This document shows, piece by piece, positions 45,829 through 58,125 of a stretch of 64,000 nt of DNA. The position numbers were made by a program, and so were the translations under genes. The notes beneath the pieces are model-generated. The model had not been told where the DNA came from. It saw nothing but the letters and a program-made list of their open reading frames with translations, and did not search any database. This DNA comes from Chiridota heheva (taxonomy: Eukaryota; Echinodermata; Holothuroidea; Apodida; Chiridotidae): assembly GCA_020152595.1 (NCBI GenBank), contig JAIGNY010001829.1, forward strand, positions 248,001 to 312,000, given 5' to 3'. Every line of letters begins with the position of its first letter. The stretch's first letter is position 1.

Positions 45829-46680
45829 TGGATTTGATTCACTCCTCTGGATCCTGATCCTGCTCTCACTTAGGACCAAAATCAAAGAACCGCGATCAGA
45901 TCCCGTGAGCTTTTTTACAGTAAATAATTGGTGGATCTGATGAACTCCTCCGGATCATGATCCTGCTCCTACTTAGGACCAAAATCAAAGGACGGCGATC
46001 AGATCCTGTGAGCTTTCTCACACTAAATAATCAGCGGATCTGATTCACTCCTCTGGATCATGATCCTGCTCTCACTTAGGACCAAAATCAAAGAACCGCG
46101 ATCAGATCCCGTGAGCTTTCTCACAGTAAATAATTGGTGGATCTGATTCACTTCTCCGGATCATAATCCTGCTCTCACTTAGGACCAAAATCAAAAGACG
46201 GGGATCAGATCCCGTGAGCTTTTTCACAGTAAATAATTGGTTGATCTGATTCACTCCTCCAGATCATGATCCTGCTTCTACTTAGGACCAAAATCAAAGG
46301 ACGGCGATCAAATCCCATGAGCTTTCTCACAGTAAATAATCGGTGGATCTGATTCACTCCTCCGGATCATGATCCTGCTCTCATCAAGGGCCAAAATCAA
46401 AGGACGGGGATCAGATCTCGTGAGCTTTCTCACAGTAAATAATCGGTTGATCTGATTCACTCCTCCAGATCATGATCCTGCTCCTACTTAGGACCAAAAT
46501 CAAAGGACGGCGTTCAGTTCCCGTTAGCTTTCTCACAGTAAATAATCAGCAAATCTGATTCACTCCTCCAGATTATGATCCCGCTCTCACTTAGGACCAA
46601 AATCAAAGGACCGCGATCAGATCCCGTTAGCTTTCTCACAGTAAATAATCGGTGGATCTGATCACCTAAAGTGGGTCTGA
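45829..46680. repeat. 103-bp tandem array rich in GATC
   Basis: About eight units. Each includes GGTGGATCTGATTCACTCC, the 12-bp palindrome GGATCATGATCC (or a close variant), CTTAGGACCAAAATCAAAG and GATCAGATCCCGTGAGC. Units are 85-95 percent alike by eye. Each unit holds four or more GATC sites. Confidence 0.9.
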
Positions 46681-47104
46681 TCGTAAGCTCCTATCCAAGT
46701 GAGAACGCGTACTTAGTATATTCTTACACTCTTCTAATCAAATTCATAGCCCCCCTGGGAATCATTTGTATTCACTAAATTGAATATCTTAATTTGTATT
46801 GTTTTATTTATTGTACAATTACTTGAATTTATTTTCATAAGAATCTGAATAAAATGGTTGCCAAATAAACTACAGATCTATATATTTGACTGTGATTTAG
46901 TTCAAGTAATTTTGTGCTTTTGATTGGAGTTCAGGTTGTAAAATAAGTATTGGACTAGTGATTGGTTTGGAGCATGGAGTGTTTGGAGTATCCAGCATTA
47001 AATTGGTTTGCATGATTCTTAATTGTCTTTGTGGAACTTATGTTATAAAGCAATGACAGCATACAGATATGCCGTGAAAAATAAAAACCCATCTTGTTGT
47101 TATT

Positions 47105-48060
47105 GGCAGAAGAAGGTTACAAGTGGTGTGCCTCAGGGCTCTGTATTAGGTTTGCTTCTTTTCTTAATCTTCATTAATGATATTGATGTTTCCCTTGGCT
47201 CCAAGGTATGTAAATTTGCTGTTGACATTAAGCTGTACAGGATTGTTGATGATGCTAGGGATTCCTCACTGTTGCAAACTGATCTGGATAAGTTTGTTTC
47301 TTGGTCCCAAACGTGGCAGATGTCATTCAATGTTGATCAATGCAAAGTTATTCATTTTGGTCAGAGCAATTTGGCTTTTGATTACTGCATGAATGGTTCA
47401 ATCTTAATTGTGTTGATCATGGGGTTAAAAAAAGACTCCATGGTTTAATGATTTTTGTTTTCTTGGTAGAGAAGTTGTAAGGCCTCACCTTGAGTATGCT
47501 ATTAAGGCTTGGTGTCCCTTTTATGAGAAGGATAAGTTCATTTTGTAACAGGTTCAGCAAAGAGCCACTAGACTCATTCCCAAAGTAAAGAATCTCTCTT
47601 ATGAATCTAGGTTGTGAATTCTTGGTTTGACCACGTTGAGTTGAGAAGAGTACGTGGCAATATGATTCAGGTTTTTAAATTCCTATCTGGTAGTGATGCT
47701 TTGACTTCCTGTAATTTCTTGCATGTTTCAGCTAATCCTCATGTGACATGTGGTAATAGTTTGAAGTTGACCAAAGAGCTCTCACGGATAGACATTCAGT
47801 GTTTTAGCTTTTCGCAAAGAGTTGTTAATGAGTGGAATGGTTTGCCTGAGTGGGTGGTTACAGTAGCTCCAATTCTGTTCACAATTTCAAAGTCAACATT
47901 GATCAGTTCTTTACTAATTTTGGGTGTCTTTTATTATTATTATTTATTATTTTATTTGTATTATTTGTGTGTGTGTTTGTGGTGGTGTTAGTTGGGCTTT
48001 TTATGGGGTGACTCACCTATCTTAGCCCTTCATCTTGTTATGTTATGTATGTTATATGTT
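47105..48060 (+). mobile_element. CR1-type retrotransposon fragment, plus strand
   Basis: Encodes SGVPQGSVLGLLLFLIFIND, then KFAVDIKLYRIVDDA, in which the catalytic FADD is mutated to FAVD, and SWSQTWQMSFNVDQCKVIHF. After an internal loss and shift the C-terminal domain reads RRVRGNMIQVFKFLSGSD and FSQRVVNEWNGLPEWVV. The copy ends TTATGTTATGTATG. It is clearly the same family as 26080-27637 but shorter. Confidence 0.85.
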
Positions 48061-48186
48061 CATCATTATTGGTTAAAAGGCAACAAATATGGGGTGATTC
48101 CACGATTGTAACATCTGTCACGGTAACGGCAGTCACAGAACATGATATCACCCTGTGGATTTTCTAAGTTTTCACCCTCCTCAGTT

Positions 48187-48414
48187 TTAAAGGTGCACTA
48201 GACCGAAAAGTGATGGTGTATTTTTAGGGAGATGTTTCAAAAATTAAATGTTTATCTAGCAGACAACGGTATAGTAATTTGCTGGTTAATATGAGTATTC
48301 AGATGACCTTTGCCCCCACGTCTTATGTGAGTTATGGATATTGCCTGTTGCGGATATATATCTGTAAAATTTACAAAAATTAATGCCCTCACCTTTTGAA
48401 TTAGTGCTCCTGAA
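48187..48414. mobile_element. MITE family D, copy 2
   Basis: TTAA-AGGTGCACTAGACC at the left and TTAGTGCTCCT-GAAC at the right, with the same core as 9978-10208 (GGTGTATTTTTAGGG, AAATGTTTATCTAGC). The right terminal TTAA has decayed to TGAA. Confidence 0.75.
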
Positions 48415-50284
48415 CAGGCTAGGAGATCTCGAAGTAGGGGATGAATTGTCTCTCAAGAAGTATGTACGACAGAGAGACTGTATTACTCTATATTACCCAA
48501 GATGCACCTGTGTGCTTGTAATGGTTATTGTATGGGTCAAACTTAGCGCGATTCAGGAATTTGTTCTAGGCTTTGGCATTACATGGGATGTGAGTATTCA
48601 ATGACTTTGAGCATACAGCAAATAAACAAACAAAAATGTGTTACTTCATTAATTTCTGTCTTTTAGATTTTGATATATTTGGCTTGGACATTCTTGACCT
48701 GCAATTGCAGGCTTCGCTTAGATTATTTGATGCATTGTTAATTTCTCTGAGTAGATGGAAGATAGATTTAGCCAAGCATTTCATTATAAGTTGCCCATGA
48801 ATATGCATCTATTAGTACTTCCATTACTGTAATTCCTCTTTCTACCTTATGAAACTTAATAACATTCTCTCTTCATATTTGAATAATTTAGACGGGTAAT
48901 GTAACTACAATATATTGTGGCCAAAATTAGTAGTATATTGTGGCTAAAAGTAGTTGGGATGAATCCCAACTGCAGTCGGTCAGTGTTGGAAGTCACATTT
49001 CCCTATGTTTCCTGCAAAGCACACAACACTGGAAGGTGGAGGTGGAATGGGGGCAGGGGATATGGCTTCAGACTTTTGAGTGGTTTTGTCCCAACGCTTT
49101 TGGCCACAACAGTATCACCCTACTCGCTGTATCACCCAGTCCTGCAGTACTGTATCTTTTTTAACTGTGATATCTGGTGAGAAAGCACCATTGATGTATT
49201 CAAATTGATTGTGATAACATTTACATAGCGTTGATTGGTATTCATAGATCATTCTAACAGTTAGGCATGAGCTCCAATGGCTGACGTACACAGTATAAAC
49301 GTGCTTCATTTTACACCTGAAGTGCGATGGTAGGTGTCACGTTAGGTACTGTTGATGATTCATCGATCCCACCATGACAGACATGGGGAAACGAATTTAT
49401 AGGGATGTTTAAAGTGTAGAAATAGTTGGTGGTTGTGGTAAACCATTTTTTTGGCACATCAGTAGGCTTATCTAATTCTAAATGGGTTTTTTTGGCAAAC
49501 TTTATTAACAGTCTATTCCAATAGTGATGTATATAAATGAAAGCATACACAAGATGAATGATGCAGATGCATAAATGAAGATACACAAAGCATTGACTGT
49601 TCTTTATATAAAATAATAGCGTAGGAAGCAGGGGAGCCCCCCCCCATTCAAAAATGTGAGGGGGCGGAAGTATGCTTCCTCCCCCCATACTCCCACTTTT
49701 CAGGGAAGAAAACCCCTAATTAAGCTTATTGTACCCTCTGTGAAATATATAAACCTTTTTGGTGCTTGTTCTTCTGATTTATTCCATTAAAATTTATAAT
49801 ACATCGGTCGGATTCCGGGTCCGATTTTAGCTTTCCCAATTATAATCATTTGAATTGACTACACTTGGCCGTAAAATGTAGCATTGCATCGTATACACCG
49901 ATGTAGCGCCTGCGTATGTGTAACATACAGCATGCAGTTAGTACGTGTCACTGCACTGCAAGTGTGTATGTACTGTCACGTACGTCGTGTCTTATACTAA
50001 CTTAATTGTCTATTCTTTGTTAAGAAAAAAACCCTTCCCACAATCGTGAAAATAAATGGGACAAAGATAAGACTTTTGAATGAGGAGGTGGGTTGAGGCT
50101 CGTGGTAAATAAACTTTCAGCCCCCTTCCCCCCCTCCCCCCACTTCTTTCTCCATCTCCCAAGAAAATGCTGTACATAATAAAAGAAACACATCAGAACT
50201 AGAACTGGAGTTTTTGCAATAAATATAAATCAGTTGTGGATGGCTATAATTTTGATTAGCTCAGAGTACAAACGAAACTGTTGA
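48415..50284. other. Intronic sequence without recognised feature
   Basis: Open frames at 48383-48604, 48917-49180 and 49311-49688 (-) were checked and show no domain. No exon is supported. Confidence 0.45.
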
Positions 50285-50289
50285 TTCTT

Positions 50290-50410
50290 AAAGGAATATT
50301 TCCATGAATTTTCATTTTTTCATATATGATAAAGAACATTTGTAGAAACAAAGTGGTGAAAAAACTTATGTTAATATCTTATTCCATTTAGAAGTTATAA
50401 CAATTTAAAG
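50290..50410. mobile_element. Fragment of TTAA family G
   Basis: TTAA-AGGAATATTTCCATG followed by AATTTTCATTTTTTCATAT resembles the outer part of the element at 53405-54320. The right end is not found. Confidence 0.4.
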
Positions 50411-50566
50411 AGTAGAAAAATGTTCTTAAAAACACCTTGTACAGTATATGTGCTTCAGCTTGGTGATGTCATCAAGGCAATTTAGGCAGGGGGTGACTGT
50501 CCTGCCGTTGGGACTGATATTTAATGTCCTCATCCGATTGACAGTGAGGGCCATCCAGTCCACTTC

Positions 50567-51838
50567 TTAAAATCAGTGCACTTCTTATCTTATCCAGTCC
50601 ACTTCTTATCCAGTCCACTACTCATCCAGTTCACTTCTCATCCAGTCCACTTCTCATCCAGTGCACTTCTCATCCAGTGCACTTCTCATCCAGTGCACTT
50701 CTCATCCAGTGCACTTCTCATCCAGTGCACTTCTCATCCAGTGCACTTCTTATCCAGTCCACTTCTCATCCAGTCCACTTCTCATCAAGTGCACTTCTCA
50801 TCGAGTGCACTTCTCATCCAGTCCACTTCTCATCCAGTCCACTTCTCTTTCAGTCCACTTCTTATCCAGTCCATTTCTCATCAAGTCCATTTCTCATCCA
50901 GTCCACTTCTTATTCAGTCCACTTCTCATCCAGTCCACTTCTCATCAAGTCCATTTCTCATCCAGTCCACTTCTTATTCAGTCCACTACTCATCCAGCTC
51001 ACTTCTCATCCAGTCCACTTCTCATACAGTCCACTTCTCATCAAGTCCATTTCTCATCCAGTCCACTTCTCATCCAGTGCACTTCTCATCAAGTCCACTT
51101 CTTATCCAGTCCACTTCTTATCCAGTCCACTACTCATCCAGCTCACTTCTCATCCAGTCCACTTCTCATACAGTCCACTTCTCATCAAGTCCATTTCTCA
51201 TCCAGTCCACTTCTCATCCAGTCCACTTCTTATCTAGTCCACTTCTCATCCAGTCCACTACTCATCCAGTCCACTTCTCATACAGTCCACTTCTCATCAA
51301 GTCCATTTCTCATCCAGTCCACTTCTCATCCAGTCCACTTCTCATCAAGTCCATTTCTCATCCAGTGCACTTCTTATCCAGTCCACTTCTTATCCAGTCC
51401 ACTACTCATCCAGCTCACTTCTCATCCAGTCCACTTCTCATACAGTCCACTTCTCATCAAGTCCATTTCTCATCCAGTCCACTTCTCATCCAGTCCACTA
51501 CTCATCCAGCTCACTTCTCATCCAGTCCACTTCTCATCCAGTCCATTTCTCATCCAGTCCACTTCTCATCCAGTCCACTTCTTATTCAGTCCACTTCTCA
51601 TCCAGTCCACTTCTCATCAAGTCCATTTCTCATCCAGTCCACTTCTCATCCAGTCCACTTCTCATCAAGTCCATTTCTCATCCAGTCCACTTCTCATCCA
51701 GTCCACTTCTCATCCAGTCCACTTCTCATCCAGTCCACTTCTCATCCAGTCCACTTCTCATCCAGTCCATTTCTCATCCAGTCCACTTCTCATCAGTCCA
51801 CTTCTCATCCAGTCCACTTCTCATCAAGTCCACTTCTC
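50567..51838. repeat. 16-bp minisatellite, ~80 units
   Basis: Unit CACTTCTCATCCAGTC with variants (TTCTTATCC, CATCAAGTCCA, TACTCATCC). Because 16 is not a multiple of three and the unit has no stop in any frame, all three plus frames stay open for up to 461 codons, giving a 16-residue Ser/His/Pro-rich peptide repeat. There is no initiation or splice context, so I do not call it a gene. Higher-order units of several repeats recur. Confidence 0.95.
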
Positions 51839-51867
51839 CCATGGCTGGATGAGGAGCAGATAATGCA

Positions 51868-51955
51868 GTACATGCAGTGCATACAGTACATCAGTGCATG
51901 CAGTGCATGCAGTGCATGCAGTGCATACAGTACATGCAGTGCATGCAGTGCTGCA
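51868..51955. repeat. 9-bp repeat of GCATGCAGT
   Basis: About ten units of CAGTGCATG / CAGTGCATACAGTACAT just downstream of the 16-bp array. GCATGC within each unit is palindromic. Confidence 0.85.
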
Positions 51956-52099
51956 TCGTAGTTTTTGTTTAAAAGTCCTCCTTACTGTCCATTAAATGTG
52001 TGGTATTTCAAAAAGTTGATTATCTCGATATCTTGATGTTGTTTTTTACCATGATATTAAAAATACCCTGACCAAAACACCCTAACCAAAATATTGTTG

Positions 52100-52702
52100 T
52101 ACAGTAGTTCCGTGCTACCTGTACAGTAGTTCCGTGCTACCTGTACAGTAGTTCCGTGCTACCTGTACAGTAGTTCCGTGCTACCTGTACAGTAGTTCCG
52201 TGCTACCTGTACAGTAGTTCCGTGCTACCTGTACAGTAGTTCCGTGCTACCTGTACAGTAGTTCCGTGCTACCTGTACAGTAGTTCCGTGCTACCTGTAC
52301 AGTAGTTCCGTGCTACCTGTACAGTAGTTCCGTGCTACCTGTACAGTACTTCCGTGCTACCTGTTCAGTAGTTCCGTGCTACCTGTACAGAAGTTCCGTG
52401 CTACCTGTACAGTAGTTCCGTGCTACCTGTACAGTAGTTCCGTGCTACCTGTACAGTAGTTCCGTGCTACCTGTACAGTAGTTTCGTGCTACCTGTACAG
52501 TAGTTCCGTGCTACCTGCACAGTAGTTCCGTGCTACCTGCACAGTAGTTCCGTGCTACCTGCACAGTAGTTCCGTGCTACCTGCACAGTAGTTCCGTGCT
52601 ACCTGCACAGTAGTTCCGTGCTACCTGCACAGTAGTTCCGTGCTACCTGCACAGTAGTTCCGTGCTACCTGTACAGTAGTTCCGTGCTACCTGTACAGTA
52701 TG
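52100..52702. repeat. 22-bp minisatellite, ~27 units
   Basis: Unit CTGTACAGTAGTTCCGTGCTAC, nearly invariant. Seven consecutive units (52515-52650) share CTGCAC in place of CTGTAC, and a few others have private changes. The homogeneity points to recent expansion. Confidence 0.95.
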
Positions 52703-52726
52703 CCATTTTCACATGTAAACTGCATA

Positions 52727-53238
52727 TTAAAGAGGGAGACTTGTCTCAGTTTGTATATCGTTGGTCTCTATAAAATTGGGGATCGTGGCTTTGACGTCAC
52801 TTCCGGATTTGGAATGCGCAAGATACTTGTCTGTTTGTACACGTGCATAGCATTGTGTGTTACTGTGTGAAGATTTAATTGTAGTATATAACAATATAAC
52901 GATCTACGGGAAACTTGTTTGTTCAATGTATTCTTTAGAAAGAAAAAAGTGCAAGTGAAAGATTAGTAAGATAATAATACAATAGCAGTCACCAGACAAA
53001 AATTACAATCAGCAAAAAAAAGCTAAATTTGAGAACTCAAGAACAACTGTTGGTCCAAATAAGATCCAAGTCCCCAACCAACTGGGCTATAAGAATATTC
53101 ATACTTGGGGTTTTAATATACATATACCATGAAATAAGGGCCAATAAATTGTTCAGCAGTTGGTTGAAATTTCACCTATCAAACAATTTGAATTGAGTTC
53201 TAAATATTGTTTTCCATGTGACAATTTCGCCTCTTTAA
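52727..53238. mobile_element. TTAA-flanked element, family J
   Basis: TTAA-AGAGGGAGACTTGTC on the left and ATTTCGCCTCT-TTAA on the right (inverted AGAGGCGAAAT). It contains TTTGACGTCACTTCCGG at 52790, an ETS plus full CRE motif like that in family I. It is a single copy in this window. Confidence 0.5.
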
Positions 53239-53404
53239 AAGCAAAAATTTGTTAAACAGAATTTTAGGAACAATTGAAATGAATGAAAATTGAACTATTT
53301 TCAGAATGATTCTTTATTCCTTCTTGCCTTGGCTCTTCAGTTTTATGGGATGAACGAGATGTGCATGCTGAATACCAAGCAGTTTTCCAAATTTGATAAT
53401 CATT

Positions 53405-54320
53405 AAAAGGAATTTTAAAGGAATACTCCCATGTTTTTAAAGGAATATTCCCATGTTTTTGAAGGAATATTCCCATGTTTTTAAAGGAATATTCCCATGT
53501 TTCTAAAGGAATATTTCCATGTTTTTAAAGGAATATTCCCATGTTTCTAAAATATTTCCATGTTTTTAAAGAAGAATATTCCCATGTTTCTAAAGGAATA
53601 TTTCCATGAAATTTTAATGGAATATTCTAATGTTTTTAAAAAGAATATTCCCATGTTTTTAACGGAATTTTCCCTTTTTTTTAAAGAAATTTTCCTATAT
53701 TTTTTTGTAACCATTCATAAGAAAGAGAAATTTGTTAGAAATGATTCAGTACAAAAATCATGTTGATATGTTATTCCTACCAGGAGATATTCAATTTTAA
53801 GGTTTACAAAAAATGCCAATAAGAAAAAAAGGCTCAGTATGACATTACAGCAATACATTCTCCCACAAAGTTGATGTATTTCATTAAAATCTATCATCCT
53901 TTTTTATTACTAAAACCTGCTGGAAAAATAAATTGATGAAAGCTGGGTATTTTTATACATTGCCAAATATACCCTACTTCAATAACTTTTGGAAAATTGT
54001 TTTTAATCATACAGAAACAACCAATTAACATTTTTAACCAATTTCAATTTCAAAGAAATACATAAACATCTGCAATGGAATTGCTTTTATTACATCATCA
54101 AACACGGGTTCATCATACTGTACAGAAACTTTAAAATGCATTTGGGAAATTTAAAAAAATCCATATCTCCTGAACGGAATATGATATCAACCTGATTTTT
54201 GTATCAAATTGGCTGTAAAAGTTTGCTCTTTCAAATAAAATTTTACAAAAACATGGGAATATTCCTTTAGAAACATAAGAATATTCCTTTAAAACCATAG
54301 GAATATTCCTTTTAACATAA
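53405..54320. mobile_element. Element family G with inverted arrays of GGAATATTCC
   Basis: A left array of about 13 units of AAAGGAATATTCCCATGTTT (22-bp period, 53405-53700) faces an inverted right array of about three units, CATGGGAATATTCCTTTA, at 54253-54320, across ~550 bp of non-coding DNA. The repeated unit resembles a TTAA-AGGAATATTCCCATG terminus amplified in place. Confidence 0.65.
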
Positions 54321-55064
54321 ATATCATGATATGTTGAAATATTGCATTATTTTTGTGCATGATAATCAATATTTCATTGACCCATATTGCGACAGCCTCA
54401 ATAGTATTTAATTAAAACATGATTGATGCTGTACAAGGAATACAAAGTATACACGGATAGATGATGATAATGATGGTCGGCTATCATACTTCATTTTTCA
54501 CACTCGACTGACTTAATTTATATCAATTGGTATTATTGGACATGTGTGTAAAATGTTCTTGTTTTATGATTCATATGCAGGGCGTGTATTTGTTATTGTC
54601 TGAGACTTGAAGTTGATCTTAAAATACAGTGCTTCAGTGGTATGCTGTTGGTGCATGAGCGTTTTCTAGGAGGATATCAGTATAATTTCTTAGTCATGTT
54701 ACTGTACCTTCTGGTTTTGAACCATGATAAGCATAATTTTACTTCAGAAGTAACAGAAACTGTCGGAATGATGCATTAAATGCAGCTTACACTTATTATT
54801 GACTATTTTGAACATTTCAATTAAGTGGACAACTTGTTCCATTTTAGCTAAACTACTGCGATATTCTATTTAGAATGTCCAAGTTGTTTGAAGAAAATTA
54901 TTATACCGATATACTTAAAAAAATGGAACTTCTTCATCAGATGAATTTTTTTATTGATTTGTATTTGTCCATGAAAGTATGGAATAGTTGTCTTTGTGAG
55001 ATGAACATGCTTTTACCACTAAGCAACAGTACTGCTTTAAATTGTTTTTTCTGCAAATAATGCT
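54321..55064. other. Intronic sequence without recognised feature
   Basis: No exon or bounded repeat is seen; a 61-codon open frame at 54875 shows no domain. Confidence 0.5.
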
Positions 55065-55603
55065 TTAAAGGCATATGGACAGGTAGCAACAATCTGTAAA
55101 AGCTTAAATGGTTGAAAATGTATTAAAAACAGTACCAACAGCAAAAATCACATAAAAATTGATTAAAATTGACCATTTTACAGCATTTTAAATCTTTGAT
55201 ACCTACTTAGCATAAATTGTGCAATATCTTCTGACCTCAAATGGGACAGCTAGAAAATTGCTCATGTTAAATTTTTCTTTTTCCCCAAATATTTTGAATA
55301 GGAGAAGTTGGCTAAAGTGAATAGGATATTAGATATTATTATAACCTTGACCCAGCTTCAATAGTAGAATGCAATTTAAGAAAGTTTGGTGTATGGAATC
55401 ATGGAAAGAATTACTTTGAAAGAAGTTTAGCTGTATTCCTGTTCATGTTTAGTCACTTTTGGACATGCTGAAAAATTGTGCAAACTTTGATTTGTCATAA
55501 CGTAAAGAACTTAAAGTGCCATTGTGACCATTTCATGACTGTTCTGCTAAGAATTTGATGCTGATTCATGTGGGTAGACATACCTGTCCATATAGCTTAT
55601 TCA
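55065..55603. mobile_element. Repeat family F, uninterrupted copy
   Basis: Left terminus TTAA-AGGCATATGGACAGGTA and right terminus TACCTGTCCATATAGC-TTAT are inverted. Its body matches the split copies at 9640-10377 and 39965-41025 and a left-end fragment at 62597. It serves as the empty-site reference for the family D insertion. Confidence 0.75.
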
Positions 55604-55655
55604 ATAATGGAGTGAGTATTTGCATATGTGTCCTTAATTACTTGAACAACTACTG

Positions 55656-56036
55656 TAAGTACCCTTGCAGAAATATTATCAATACTTGCAGCACGCTTGC
55701 GACAATATAACAATTTTTATCTTGCGCAATCATACTAAAAGCTAGTATTTGGTACAAATTAGCTTGTGCAAGCTAGCAAAAACTATCTGTTAGCTTGCAC
55801 AAGCTAATGTTAGCTTGCGCAAGCTAGTATTTGTTCCAAATATTAGCTTGCAGCATGCTTGCTGCAAGCTTGCAGCACGCTTGCTACAAGCTTGCAGCAT
55901 GCTTGCACAAGCTTGCAGCATGCTTGCGCAAGTTAAAAATTGTCAGCTTGTCGCAAGCATGCTGCAAGCATGCTGCAAGCGTGCTACAAGCATGCTGCAA
56001 GCTTGCAGCAAGCTAAAATTTCTGTAAGGGTAAGTA
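55656..56036. mobile_element. TIR element family E, copy 2, with 6-bp duplication
   Basis: The element proper is 55662-56030: CCCTTGCAGAAATATTAT to TAAAATTTCTGTAAGGG. TAAGTA flanks it on both sides (55656-55661 and 56031-56036). Inside are AAGCTTGCAGCA(C/T)GCTTGC runs and their inverse, as in copy 1 at 43397, with a shorter array. Confidence 0.85.
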
Positions 56037-56754
56037 AATCACACTTGTTTTGAAATGGAATAATATTTTCTGATGATAAGATGAGAAAAGAATAATGATA
56101 AAGCACATTGTGTATTTACTGCAGCCGGTGGAACATTCACATCGAGTTAAACAAATATTTTAGTCTGGTGCTAAGATGAAACTTACTTAATACTGTACAC
56201 AGTTTCGATGTTTAGTTAAAATCAATGAACAAAATTCATTCGACTGCATGTGTGGAAACGGTATCAGGCTATACATATGCACAGCAAAATGATCTTGTTG
56301 ATAGATCTGTGGCATATTCTGCAAATTGTCTCAAATAAATCTACAATCGGAATTAATATATGGTTTCACTTTTTCAGGGTTATGAGGGGTAGGGTATAAT
56401 TTTCATTAATCAGTGCTTCACAACTTGTTCAACAAATGGCCATAGGCAGCTCGATATAACCTTAACTGCCAAGAAAAGAATGTAAATACCAAACTATCCA
56501 GCCCACACAATGAAGGAAAGAGGGGAAGGGGGGGAGGGGGGGGGGAGGGGGGAGAAAACATGGCCCTGAATGGGCTATTACTTATGTACCTTTCCAAGAT
56601 GATTACTTTTGAACACACTTTTCTTATGCAAATCCTTTGTTATTCAAAAATGTGAGACCTTACTTTACTGTTACTTTATAAATCTTATTCTGTTCATCAC
56701 ATGATCATTCCGTTTTTAGTTCAAATATGATAGCATCAGAAACCTATGTGGTCA
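56037..56754. other. Intronic sequence without recognised feature
   Basis: Contains a G-rich run at 56518-56555. No exon is seen. Confidence 0.5.
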
Positions 56755-56840
56755 TGTGTGTGTGTGAGTATGTATGTGTGTGTATGGGTGTATGTACAGT
56801 ATGTATGTGTGTGTTGATACATGTGTATGTATGTATGTGA
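56755..56840. repeat. TG/TATG microsatellite
   Basis: Irregular GTGTGTGTGAGTATG and GTATGTATGTATG tracts. Confidence 0.85.
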
Positions 56841-56849
56841 TGGCCAGCT

Positions 56850-57725
56850 TGTAAACATGATATCTCAAGAACTGTACAGTGGACTCATGTCATATGTGGT
56901 ATTCGTATAGCCCATGGTCCGTAGATGTGCCCTATTGTTTTTGGTGGTAATGTTATGCATTTCAAAGAGTGGGCGTGGCTTTATTTAAAAATCTTGTAAT
57001 GCTCATATTTTAACAACCACATAGCTGTTTTGTGTCATATTTGGTACAGTTATGATGTTTAGCTAGTGTGTACATGTTTATGGTATGAAAATGTTGAATT
57101 TCATTAATATGCATTGTGGGCAGGGCTTAATATGATTTTGCTGAAAAGAGCTTGTAAACACGATATCTAAAGAACGATAAACTGGATTCTAAGTCTTAGG
57201 TGGTACACAGATAGCTCATGGTCTGTAGATGTGCCCTATTATTTTTGGTGACGATGTCATATATATTAATTAGTAGGCTGGGCTTAATGTAAAAATCTTA
57301 AAATGCCTATATTTTAACAATCAGTATTTATGTTTTGTTTCATATTTGATTCAGTGTTTGCTAGTGTGTACATGTTCATAGTATAACAACTTTGAATAGT
57401 GGGTGGGGCTTAATATGATTTTGCAGAAAAGAGCTTATAAACACGATATATAAAGAATGATAAACTGGATTCAAGTTTGTGATACACAGATAACCCATGG
57501 TCTGTAGATGTGCCTTGTTGGTTTGGTGGTGATACTATGCATATTAATGAGTAGCGGGGCTTAACCTAAAATTCTTCAGATATGATACGTGAGCAACCAT
57601 GTATGTCTGTTTTGCATTATACTTGCTATAATTATTGTGCACATGCTAGTGTTGTCAATAGATATGAATATTTTATTGATCTGCATCATGCGTGGTGGTC
57701 GTGGCTTATCAATAAATATCCTGGA
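56850..57725. repeat. Diverged tandem repeat, ~285-bp unit, copy set 2
   Basis: Three units, each with AGCTTGTAAACA(C/T)GATAT, CCATGGTC(C/T)GTAGATGTG, a GGGCGTGGCTTTA-like block and TTTTAACAACCACAT. The last part runs parallel to 45230-45470. No coding potential is seen. Confidence 0.7.
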
Positions 57726-58125
57726 ACAAATATTTCATGATATCCAATGACATGACAGTTTATAAGAAACTAGCAAACCAATCAGCATATTAAAAAAGCA
57801 TCGGAACCACAAAACTTTTTGGTTATTCTGAATTTCTGATGACTACAACAGTTTTTTCTTCGTATTTTCATGTTTCCATTGCAAACGCACTGCAGATACA
57901 TAAAACCTAGAACAGGGAAGCATAGCCAATCAAATTTGAGTAGACAGTCTATTTCAAAAGAGAAGATGTCACTGAGTTTACTGTATGTATGTACAGTGAA
58001 CAACTTTAGTTAATAGTTTTCTATCATATTTTGTACATTCCAAAAAAAATTAACTTTTTGAATCTTTATTATACTCTCTGTCCAATTCTGTCACAAATTT
58101 ACTTTCTAACATTTTTAGTGACTGT

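Noticed and set aside
50576..51961. Large Ser/His-rich protein gene
   Set aside because: All three plus frames are equally open because the 16-bp unit lacks stops; there is no start or splice context.
52100..52702. CRISPR-like array
   Set aside because: The 22-bp units are directly adjacent with no variable spacers and the DNA is animal; it is a minisatellite.
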